A stretch of DNA of 64,000 nt, taken from the NCBI GenBank assembly GCA_041662485.1, contig JBAZSJ010000009.1:69164-133163 (forward strand), read 5' to 3'. Below, piece by piece: positions 22,092 to 29,949 of the stretch. A program made the translations under genes and the position numbers. Source of the DNA: Rariglobus sp041662485 (GTDB lineage Bacteria > Verrucomicrobiota > Verrucomicrobiia > Opitutales > Opitutaceae). Within the stretch, counting starts at the first letter, position 1; each line of letters starts with the position of its first letter. Below the pieces are notes generated by a model that saw only the letters and a list, made by a program, of their open reading frames with translations, did no database searches and was not told the origin of the DNA.

Positions 22092-24929
22092 ATGAAGTCC
22101 CTCATCATCGCCGAGAAGCCGTCCGTCGCGGCCGATCTGGCCCGCGCCCTCGGCAAAATCCCCAAGAAAGGCGACCACTACGAAGACGACACCTACGTGA
22201 TTTCGTCCGCCGTCGGCCACTTGGTGGAACTCGAGATGCCCGAGGACATCGACAAAAAGAAATACGGCTTCTGGCGCCTGGAGATGCTCCCCATCATCCC
22301 GGAAAAATTCGGCCTCAAGCCCATCGCTGACTCCAAGGACCGCTTCGACCAGCTCAAAAAACTTCTCGCCCGCAAGGACATCGACCTCGTCATCAACGCC
22401 TGCGACGCCGGCCGCGAGGGCGAACTGATCTTCGAATACCTCTACCAACTCGCCAAGTCCAAGCTCCCCGTGAAACGCGCGTGGATGCAGACCATGACCA
22501 CCGAAGGCATCCAAGAAGCCTTCAAAAAACTTCGCGACGGTTCCCAGATGCGCGGCCTCGCCGACGCCGCCCGCTGCCGCTCCGAGAGCGACTGGCTCAT
22601 CGGCATCAACGGCACCCGCGCCCTCACCAAGCGCATGTTCGGCTCCCGCGCCGGCAACGTCGCCTCCGTCGGCCGCGTGCAGACCCCCACCCTCGCCATC
22701 GTCTTCAACCGCGAGCTCGAAATCCGCAATTTCAAGCCCCGCGCCTTCTGGCGTGTCACCGCCGAGTTCAAAGTCGCCAAGGGCACCTACGAGGGCGTTT
22801 ACCAACGCTCTAACTATAAGAAGGTCGAAAACGACGAACACGACCGCATCGACCGCGTCTGGGACAAGGCCATGGCCGAGGCCGTCCTCGCCGCCTGCGT
22901 AGGCAGCCAGCTTGCTGGCGCTCCGATCTTCGCATCCGTCCGCGAAGAGAAAAAAGGCTCCAACCAGGCCAGCCCGCGTCTCTACGACCTGACGACCCTC
23001 CAGCGCGAGGCCAACGGCCGCTTCGGCCTCCCCGCCCGCCGCACGCTCCAGATCGCCCAGGCCCTCTACGAGCGCCACAAGGCCATCACCTACCCGAGAA
23101 CCGACTCGCGCGCCCTACCCGAGGATTACATCCCGACTTGTCGCCAGACGTTGCAAAACCTTTCCGGCGACCTCGGCAAACACGCCGGCACCGTCCTCGA
23201 CCAAGGCTGGCTGAAGCCGAACAAGCGCATCTTCAACAACGCTCAGATCTCGGATCACTTTGCCATCATCCCGACGACCACCGCGCCCGCCAATCTCGAT
23301 GAGATGGAGGCCAAGGTCTACGACATGATCGCCCGCCGTTTCGTCGCGACGTTCTTCCCGTCCGCCGAGTTCGACATCACCACGCGCATCTCGACCGTCG
23401 CCCCCGGCCACGATTTCAAAACCGAGGGCAAGGTCCTCACCGCCCCCGGCTGGCTCGCCGTCTACGGCAAGAACACCGTCGACGACGACTCCCCCGACTC
23501 CAAGGCCCTCCCCGCGCTCACCCCCGCCGACAACGCCCGCGCGATCACCGCGACCGCCACACTCCACACCGAGACGACCAAGCCCCCTCCCCGCTACTCG
23601 GAAGCCACGCTCCTCTCCGCCATGGAGGGCGCCGGCAAACTCGTGGACGACGAAGCCATGGCCGACGCCATGAAGGAACGCGGCCTCGGCACCCCCGCCA
23701 CCCGCGCCGACACCATCGAAGGCCTGATCAACCAGAAATACATGGAGCGCAACCAGCGCGAACTCGCTCCGACCACCAAGGCCGAGTCCGTGATCGAGTT
23801 CCTCGCCGCCGTGAAGGCCGACGCACTCACCCGCCCCGACATGACCGGCGAATGGGAACACAAGCTCCGCCTGATGGAGAAGAACCAGTTCCCGCGCGAC
23901 AAGTTCATGGCCGAGATCATCGAGGTCACCAAGGGCATCGTGGACCGCACGAAAACCTTCGAGGAAAACGAGTCCAACTCCCGCGTCACCGACATCCTCT
24001 CGCCCACCGACGGCCAGCCGATGCTCGAAACCCTCCGTGGCTTCAAATCCCGCGACGGCGTCCTCACGGTCTATAAGGTTATGAGCGGTCGCAAACTCGA
24101 CGAGTCCGAAGTCCGCGAACTCGTCGCCACCGGTGAAATCGGCCCGCTCGACGGTTTCGTCTCCGCCAAGACCGGCAACCGTTTCCCCTCGAAGATCAAG
24201 ATCGTGGACGACGCGAAAAAGCCCGGCCAGAAGAAGGCCGAGCTCGATTTCGGCAACAAGGTCGACGTCGGCACGCTCGAACCGTTCTGGACCGATCCCA
24301 AGACCAGCGCCGAACTCTGCGAAGCGCCCACCAGCTACATCCTGCGAGAAAAAGACGCCGAAACCGGCGAATGGAAAGAGAGCTTCAAGGTCGGTCGCAT
24401 CATGTGCCAGAAGCCGATCACCCGCGAAATGGCCATCGACCTCGTCGGCCCGAACAAAAAGACCGGCCTCATCCAGGCCTTCATCTCCAAGAAAGGCCGC
24501 CCGTTCGACGCCTTCCTGCTCCGCGTCGGTCCGAAGATCGCATGGGAATTCCCGCCCCGCGCACCCCGCGCCGGCGGCAAGAACGCCGACGGCACCCCGC
24601 GCGCACCCCGCAAAGCCAAGGCTCCTCTCGACCTCACGACCGCGCAAAAACTCGGCGAGAGCAAACTCCACGACGGCGAACTCTACCTCACACCCGAAGC
24701 CTTCGTGGTCGTCAAACCGCAGGCCGACGGCAGCCCGCGCACCGTGTTCGAGTTGAAGCGCATCCTCTGCGGCAAGGAACTCCCCGTCGAAGAAATCGAG
24801 CGCCTCGTCGAAATGGGCAAGACCGGTCTGATCGAAGGCCTGCTCTCCAAACGCGGCACGACCTTCAGCGCCTACCTGACGCTATCGAAGGACAAGAAAA
24901 AGGCCGAGTTCGAATTCCCGTCTCGTTGA
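22092..24929 (+). CDS. topB: type IA DNA topoisomerase (TopB/topoisomerase III-like)
   Basis: A 945-residue type IA topoisomerase from ATG 22092. The Toprim domain begins KSLIIAEKPSVAADLARALG and includes NACDAGREGELIFEY. The catalytic Tyr is near residue 334 in ITYPRTDSR. The sequence begins in the topoisomerase III style and has a long C-terminal part (about residues 640-945) with several degenerate repeat modules lacking zinc cysteines (for example GPLDGFVSAKTGNRFPSKIK and LIQAFISKKGRPFDAFLLR). A single GTAG hairpin repeat is read in-frame at about residues 270-276. Confidence 0.9.
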   Translation: MKSLIIAEKPSVAADLARALGKIPKKGDHYEDDTYVISSAVGHLVELEMPEDIDKKKYGFWRLEMLPIIPEKFGLKPIADSKDRFDQLKKLLARKDIDLVINACDAGREGELIFEYLYQLAKSKLPVKRAWMQTMTTEGIQEAFKKLRDGSQMRGLADAARCRSESDWLIGINGTRALTKRMFGSRAGNVASVGRVQTPTLAIVFNRELEIRNFKPRAFWRVTAEFKVAKGTYEGVYQRSNYKKVENDEHDRIDRVWDKAMAEAVLAACVGSQLAGAPIFASVREEKKGSNQASPRLYDLTTLQREANGRFGLPARRTLQIAQALYERHKAITYPRTDSRALPEDYIPTCRQTLQNLSGDLGKHAGTVLDQGWLKPNKRIFNNAQISDHFAIIPTTTAPANLDEMEAKVYDMIARRFVATFFPSAEFDITTRISTVAPGHDFKTEGKVLTAPGWLAVYGKNTVDDDSPDSKALPALTPADNARAITATATLHTETTKPPPRYSEATLLSAMEGAGKLVDDEAMADAMKERGLGTPATRADTIEGLINQKYMERNQRELAPTTKAESVIEFLAAVKADALTRPDMTGEWEHKLRLMEKNQFPRDKFMAEIIEVTKGIVDRTKTFEENESNSRVTDILSPTDGQPMLETLRGFKSRDGVLTVYKVMSGRKLDESEVRELVATGEIGPLDGFVSAKTGNRFPSKIKIVDDAKKPGQKKAELDFGNKVDVGTLEPFWTDPKTSAELCEAPTSYILREKDAETGEWKESFKVGRIMCQKPITREMAIDLVGPNKKTGLIQAFISKKGRPFDAFLLRVGPKIAWEFPPRAPRAGGKNADGTPRAPRKAKAPLDLTTAQKLGESKLHDGELYLTPEAFVVVKPQADGSPRTVFELKRILCGKELPVEEIERLVEMGKTGLIEGLLSKRGTTFSAYLTLSKDKKKAEFEFPSR
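22899..22919. repeat. single GTAG hairpin inside topB
   Basis: GTAG (22899-22902) heads GCCAGC-TT-GCTGGC (22906-22919), read in-frame as VGSQLAG. No inverted partner is nearby. It fits the REP pattern and has a stem type of its own in this window. Confidence 0.65.
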
Positions 24930-24938
24930 GTCAAGGTG

Positions 24939-24961
24939 GACGGCGACCTCCGGGCGCCGTC
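24939..24961 (+). terminator. probable terminator after topB
   Basis: GACGGCG (24939-24945) pairs with CGCCGTC (24955-24961), followed by a pyrimidine-rich but not pure-T tract, 9 bp after the topB stop. Confidence 0.5.
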
Positions 24962-25016
24962 TGCCTTCTTGCCTCAGCCGCCTGAAACCTAACGCCTTTC
25001 CCGGCGTCATCCCTCC

Positions 25017-25964
25017 ATGCAATCTCGAGCCAAAAACTACCTCATCATCCTGCTGGCCTTCGCCACCGCCACCGCCGGAACCATCGCCTGGCGCCAGAAT
25101 CAGCGCCTGAACAGCCTTCAAGCCGAACTCCTTGCCGCCAAGACTGCTCCTTCCCCCCGCAAGGCCGCCGCCAGACCCCAGCCTTCCGTCGCCACTGTCG
25201 CCGATACCAAGACGGCCACCGACGCGGCTGTCGCCTCTGCCGACGCCCCCCCCTCTCCGCAGGCCCGCCAGCAGCGCAACAACAACCGCCCCAATCTCAC
25301 CGCCCTGATGGCCAACCCCGAGTTCGCCAAGGCTTGGAACATCGAGCGCCGCTCCCAGCTCGACAACCGCTACGCCGGCCTTTTCAAACAGCTCAACCTC
25401 TCTGCCTCTCAGCTGGAAAGCTTCAAAAACCTGCTGGTCGAGCGCGATTCAGCCGCGATGGATGTTTACGCCGCCGCACGGGACAAGGGCATCGATCCCC
25501 GCGCCGACCGCGACGCCATCAACAAACTCGTCGCCGAATCCCAAGCCGACGTCGACCAGAGCATCAAGGCCGCCCTGGGCGACACCGGTTACCAGCAGTA
25601 TCAGAATTACCAGACCACCCAACCGCAGCGAGCCGTCGTCTCCCAGCTCGAGCAGCGTCTCAGCTACTCGGCCACGCCGCTCACCAGCACACAGTCCAGT
25701 TTTCTTGTGCAGGCTCTCAGCACCCAGTCCACCGATGCCGCGGCCACTGCGATCGACCAGAGTGGCGGCCCGGGCGGTCCCGGAAGCCGGGGCGGCAACA
25801 CCGTTGCGATCACCGACGCCGTCATCCAGCAGGCTCAAAGCGTTCTGACTCCCGATCAGGTCACCGCCCTCAAGGATCTTCAGGCCCAGCAACAGGCCCA
25901 GCAAAAGATGAGCCAGATATTCCGCACCAACAACGGCGGAAACCGCGCGCCCGGCGGCAACTGA
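25017..25964 (+). CDS. membrane-anchored helical protein, unknown function
   Basis: A 315-residue protein with one N-terminal hydrophobic helix (NYLIILLAFATATAGTIAW), an Ala/Pro-rich linker and a mostly helical Gln-rich remainder (LFKQLNLSASQLESFKNLL, ALGDTGYQQYQNYQTTQ), with a Gly-rich loop near residue 250. Likely periplasmic and membrane-tethered. The layout recalls CpxP/Spy-like stress proteins, but the diagnostic LTxxQ motif occurs only loosely. The gene at 56486 has the same layout and a similar ALGDTGYQQYQ-like segment. Function not recognised. Confidence 0.6.
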   Translation: MQSRAKNYLIILLAFATATAGTIAWRQNQRLNSLQAELLAAKTAPSPRKAAARPQPSVATVADTKTATDAAVASADAPPSPQARQQRNNNRPNLTALMANPEFAKAWNIERRSQLDNRYAGLFKQLNLSASQLESFKNLLVERDSAAMDVYAAARDKGIDPRADRDAINKLVAESQADVDQSIKAALGDTGYQQYQNYQTTQPQRAVVSQLEQRLSYSATPLTSTQSSFLVQALSTQSTDAAATAIDQSGGPGGPGSRGGNTVAITDAVIQQAQSVLTPDQVTALKDLQAQQQAQQKMSQIFRTNNGGNRAPGGN

Positions 25965-26284
25965 AACGCCTCGGTCCGGAGAGCGCTTCCTCTAAAAGAA
26001 CGGCGCAGCGCGGCGGACCGTTTCGCCTGGCCTCAGAGCGTTTCAGTAAACCTGTAGCTGATCTGAAATGTAGGCCCGACCGGTGGTCGGGCTTTTTCGC
26101 CTCCAAGCAGCCCGACCACCGGTCGGGTCTACACCCGGGCATCCTTCCCATAATAAATGGCCACGGGTTTATTTGAACCGCTCTAAAAACCGCGCACCCT
26201 TCCGCCAAATCTGCGCAGAGAAAACCCTTGCGGCATGATTCGTGCGGTCGGTAAGGTGACCAACGGTTTTCACACCATCCACCT
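25965..26284. other. 320-bp gap before the aldolase gene
   Basis: It contains the palindrome pair 26070-26132 and a weak promoter-like pair, TTGCGG (26229-26234) and TAAGGT (26253-26258), 18 bp apart, about 25 bp before the aldolase start. No open frame here looks coding. Confidence 0.5.
26070..26132. repeat. GTAG...CTAC palindrome pair upstream of fba
   Basis: GTAGGCCCGACCGGTGGTCG opens at 26070 and CCGACCACCGGTCGGGTCTAC closes at 26132. Each arm is itself a hairpin (CCCGACC-GGT-GGTCGGG). A T run between the arms (after 26092) could make the first arm a terminator. Confidence 0.9.
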
Positions 26285-27235
26285 ATGATCGTAACCACCG
26301 CGCAGCTCTTCAAACACGCCTACGGCAAATACGCCGTCGGCGCTTACAACATCAACAACGCCGAACAGACCATGGGTCTGTTCAAGGGCGCCATTGATTC
26401 CAAGGCCCCGTTCATCATCCAGATTTCCAAGGGTGCCCGCAGCTATACCAACAAGCTCATGCTTGAGTCGATCATCCGGTCCGCCGACCAGATTTTCCCC
26501 GAGGCCATTTTCGCGGTGCATCTGGACCACGGCGACGAGGAAACCTGCTACGACTGCATCAACTCGGGCTTCTACAGCTCCGTGATGATCGACGCCTCCC
26601 ACGATCCGTTCGAGAAGAACATCGAGATCACCAAGCGCGTCGTCGACAAGGCCCACGCCAAGGGCATCTCCGTCGAGGCCGAGCTCGGCATGCTCGGCGG
26701 CGTCGAAGAGGACATCAAGGTCGAGGACGGCCACGCCACCCTCACCAACCCCCTCGAAGCCCAGGAATTCATCAAGCGCACCGGCTGCGACTCCCTCGCC
26801 TGCGCCATCGGCACCAGCCACGGCGCCTTCAAGTTCAAGGGCAAGCAGTCCCTCCACTTCGACGTCCTCCAGAAGATCATGGACCTCGTCCCGGGCTTCC
26901 CGCTCGTCATGCACGGTTCCTCCTCGGTTCCCCAGGACGAAGTCGCCCGCATCAACGCCGCCGGCGGCAAGATCGCCGGCTCCATGGGCGTCGACGTCAA
27001 CGAATACCTCCCCGCCGCCAAGCTCGGCGTCACCAAGATCAACATCGACACCGACGGCCGCCTCGTCTGGACCCGCGTTCACCGCGAGTTCTTCCGCGAC
27101 AAGCCCTCCGAATTCGACTTCCGCCCCCCGGGCAAGATCTTCATCGTCGAATACGCGAAGTTCATCGCCAGCCGCAACGTCCTCCTGGGCAGCGCCGGCC
27201 AGCTCGACAGCCTCCGCGCCAGCCTCGGCAAGTAA
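26285..27235 (+). CDS. fba: fructose-bisphosphate aldolase, class II
   Basis: A 316-residue zinc-dependent aldolase. HLDHGD at residues 79-84 supplies the catalytic Asp and a zinc His. EAELGMLGG is the monovalent-cation/hinge segment, and GTSHGAFKF, LVMHGSSSVP and INIDTDGR are further zinc and phosphate blocks. It cleaves fructose-1,6-bisphosphate into DHAP and glyceraldehyde-3-P. The length and IGTSHGAFK style fit the shorter class IIB group. It is a single-gene unit closed by a strong terminator. Confidence 0.95.
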   Translation: MIVTTAQLFKHAYGKYAVGAYNINNAEQTMGLFKGAIDSKAPFIIQISKGARSYTNKLMLESIIRSADQIFPEAIFAVHLDHGDEETCYDCINSGFYSSVMIDASHDPFEKNIEITKRVVDKAHAKGISVEAELGMLGGVEEDIKVEDGHATLTNPLEAQEFIKRTGCDSLACAIGTSHGAFKFKGKQSLHFDVLQKIMDLVPGFPLVMHGSSSVPQDEVARINAAGGKIAGSMGVDVNEYLPAAKLGVTKINIDTDGRLVWTRVHREFFRDKPSEFDFRPPGKIFIVEYAKFIASRNVLLGSAGQLDSLRASLGK

Positions 27236-27258
27236 GCCAATCCCTTACGCATCAATCA

Positions 27259-27288
27259 GGCGCGACCTTCACCGGTCGCGCCTTTTTT
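27259..27288 (+). terminator. intrinsic terminator after fba
   Basis: GGCGCGACC (27259-27267) pairs with GGTCGCGCC (27274-27282), followed by TTTTTT. Confidence 0.95.
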
Positions 27289-27391
27289 GCGCCCTCCGGT
27301 AGCCGCGAGCGCCAGCGAGTGGATGTTCACGCCCCCATGGCACGATTCGCCCGAGCCGGTGTCACACCCTCCAGCAGTCATCCCTGCCCCC

Positions 27392-28618
27392 ATGAAAACA
27401 ACCTCCTCGGTTTTGCTCGGCCTGTGTCTCGCCCTCGTCGCCCGTGCGCAGGACGAAAACGCCTCCGCTCTCCCGCCCGTGCCCTCTGCGGCGCCCGCGC
27501 CCATGACCGCCGAGTCCACGGCGCTCCAGCGAACCCCTGAGATTCTCGACTCTCTCCTCGGCCCCATCGCGCTCTACCCCGACGCCCTCGTGGCCCTCAT
27601 GCTGCCCGCCGCCACTTCTCCCACCGACGTCGTTCTCGCCGCCCGCTACCTGTCCGCCAAAGGCGATCCCGCCGCCGTAAATTCCCAGCCTTGGAGCGAC
27701 AGCGTCAAGGCCCTCGTCCACTATCCGGACGTTCTCAAGTGGATGGATGAAAACCTCCCTTGGACGCAGTCCCTCGGCCAGGCTTTCCTCGACCAACCCG
27801 CCGACGTGATGAACGCAGTGCAGCGCCTCCGCGCCCGCGCCCGCGCCTCCGGCGCTCTCGTTGACACGCCTCAGCAACACGTGGTCACGCAGGGTTCCAC
27901 CGTCGTGATCGTGCCGGCCCAGCCGGACATCGTTTACGTTCCCGTTTACGATCCCGCCGTGGTCTACGTCCAACGCACCGCCGTCGTGGTCAACCGCCCC
28001 CTTATCTCCTTTGGTTTCGGTTACCGGATCGGCTCCTGGTTCATCTACGATTGCGACTGGGGCCGCCGCACCGTCTGGGTCGTTTCCCGTCCGGCCAATT
28101 GGCATGGCCAGCCGCAATACTGGCACCACAACGTCGTCCACTCACAGAAACCTCCCGGCAAACCCTGGCATCCGTCCACCAACTATAAGCCCCGCCCCCA
28201 TTCTCAGGCCTACTCCCATGCGCCCACCCCGCGCCCCATCCGGATCGAACCGCAGACCTCGCAGGTGAACTCGCCACAGCGTCCGTCCGCCACCCCGCGC
28301 CCCCAGGGTTCTCCCGGCATGAGACCTTCAACCCCCAACCGGTCGCCTCACATTCCCCGGGACAAAGAGAAGCTTCTCGCGCCCGCCAATCCCGCCCTTG
28401 CGCCTCTTCCTCCTCTTACTCCGGTCATCACTCCGCGTTCCGGCTTCGTGAAACCACCGGCCGTCACGCCGCCGTCTCCATCCGTCCGCCCCGTGACTCC
28501 CATCGACCGCTCCCATCACCGGGTGGCTCCATCCCCAGCCGCGCCGGCCACCAATGGCGATCCGGCCGCTCCTGATCCGAAGAAAAAACGCACGAATTCC
28601 TGGCCGCCGTCCAGCTGA
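27392..28618 (+). CDS. DUF3300 family secreted protein
   Basis: A 408-residue protein from ATG 27392, with a signal peptide (MKTTSSVLLGLCLALVARAQ). Residues about 45-230 match DUF3300: LLGPIALYPDALVALMLPAATSP, DVLKWMDENLPWTQSLGQAF and IVPAQPDIVYVPVYDPAVVY. The C-terminal third is low-complexity and rich in Pro, His, Arg and Ser, with a likely disordered basic tail. The family is common in Gram-negative envelopes and its biochemical role is unknown. A papain-like protease gene follows closely. Confidence 0.85.
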   Translation: MKTTSSVLLGLCLALVARAQDENASALPPVPSAAPAPMTAESTALQRTPEILDSLLGPIALYPDALVALMLPAATSPTDVVLAARYLSAKGDPAAVNSQPWSDSVKALVHYPDVLKWMDENLPWTQSLGQAFLDQPADVMNAVQRLRARARASGALVDTPQQHVVTQGSTVVIVPAQPDIVYVPVYDPAVVYVQRTAVVVNRPLISFGFGYRIGSWFIYDCDWGRRTVWVVSRPANWHGQPQYWHHNVVHSQKPPGKPWHPSTNYKPRPHSQAYSHAPTPRPIRIEPQTSQVNSPQRPSATPRPQGSPGMRPSTPNRSPHIPRDKEKLLAPANPALAPLPPLTPVITPRSGFVKPPAVTPPSPSVRPVTPIDRSHHRVAPSPAAPATNGDPAAPDPKKKRTNSWPPSS

Positions 28619-28700
28619 CCGCAGGGCACCGGGCCGGACCTTGGCAACAAACTTCTCTTCCCTGCTTCCCTCGAACCGCGACTTGCCTTTGATCATCCGC

Positions 28701-29855
28701 GTGAGTCCGCCCCTCCGCGCCATCCGTCTGTTAGCCGCGTTGCTTCTCGCCTGCGCCTGCGGCCCCTCGGTTGTTCATGCGGAGACATCCCCGCAATCCG
28801 CTTCGCTTGGTGTCGGTGCCACCTTCCCCATTCTGCAAGTCGGCGCCACCACTTATCACGACGTGCGCGTGCGGGCCGTCACCGTGCGCAGCCTCGTGAT
28901 CATTCATCGTGACGGCCTCGGTTCCATCCGCCTGCGCGATCTCCCTCCCGACCTCCAGAAAGCCTTCGGTTATTCCCCCGAGGCCGAAGCGGCCGCCGAC
29001 AACGCCTCTGTCAAAACCCCGCCGCCCGTCCTCGTCCGCAAACCTTCCGCGCCCAAGCGGTCCGCCCCCTCCAAATTCGACGCCCTGCTCCGCCAGTTTG
29101 GCCGGCCGCCGGAAATCCGCCCCGACGTCGACCTGCGCCCGCGTTTCACCGAGCTCGGCCTTTACGCCAAGAACCAGGGCCGCCGCCCCAGTTGCGCCGT
29201 CTTCGCCGTGGTCGGAGCGCTCGAGTTTCAAAACGCCGAACTCCTCGGCCACCCCGAAAAACTCTCCGAGGAATACCTCATCTGGGCCTCGCGAAAAATC
29301 CTCGGGCGCGACCGTCCCGCCGCCAATGCCGCCACCTCCACGACGCCCCCCACCGGCGACGAGGACGAGGGCTTTGCCATCGCCCAAGTGGTCGCCGCCC
29401 TGCGCACCTACGGCATTCCACTGGAAGAGCGCATGCCCGATACCCTCGGCAAAAAAATGCAGGACATCGCCGAACCTCCGCCAAAACTGATCGATGAGGC
29501 GCGACGACGCTGTCACGTGGCGGTCTATCCGGTGCCGCAGACCGATCTCATTGCCAACCTCGTGCAGTCCCTCAACGCCGGCGTGCCCGTCGTCGTCGGC
29601 ATGAAGTGGCCTCACTACGCGGCGAGCCAGGCCGGCTACCTGAGCCGTCAGCAACCCATGGCCGGTTACGGCCACGCGGTCACGCTCGTCGGCTATCACA
29701 GCGCCACGCAGACATTGGACGATGTCGTCTTCCTCTTTAAAAATTCCTGGGGCGTGCAGTGGGGCGCCGCCGGCTTCGGCCAGGCCACCACCGCCTACCT
29801 CAAGGCAAATCTTACCGACGCCGTCATTCTCGAAGTCCGCCGCACCGAAGACTGA
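28701..29855 (+). CDS. papain-like (C1) cysteine protease, secreted
   Basis: About 384 residues from GTG 28701; TTG 28689 is an alternative, and an ATG at 28554 would overlap the upstream gene. A signal peptide (LRAIRLLAALLLACACG) precedes a small beta domain (GATFPILQVGATTYHDVRVR, SIRLRDLPPDLQ) of the kind often seen in Verrucomicrobiota secreted proteins. The protease domain has Cys in NQGRRPSCAVFAVVGALE, His in GYGHAVTLVGY and Asn in FKNSWGVQWG. It should be an exported peptidase acting in the periplasm or outside. Confidence 0.85.
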   Translation: MSPPLRAIRLLAALLLACACGPSVVHAETSPQSASLGVGATFPILQVGATTYHDVRVRAVTVRSLVIIHRDGLGSIRLRDLPPDLQKAFGYSPEAEAAADNASVKTPPPVLVRKPSAPKRSAPSKFDALLRQFGRPPEIRPDVDLRPRFTELGLYAKNQGRRPSCAVFAVVGALEFQNAELLGHPEKLSEEYLIWASRKILGRDRPAANAATSTTPPTGDEDEGFAIAQVVAALRTYGIPLEERMPDTLGKKMQDIAEPPPKLIDEARRRCHVAVYPVPQTDLIANLVQSLNAGVPVVVGMKWPHYAASQAGYLSRQQPMAGYGHAVTLVGYHSATQTLDDVVFLFKNSWGVQWGAAGFGQATTAYLKANLTDAVILEVRRTED

Positions 29856-29949
29856 GGTCTCCTTTCTCCCGTGAGTCCCCTGAGGTTCATTCCCTAGCCT
29901 GAAACCTGCCAAGAAGATTGCTCAATAGGTTCCGGTTGATTGTCTTCTC

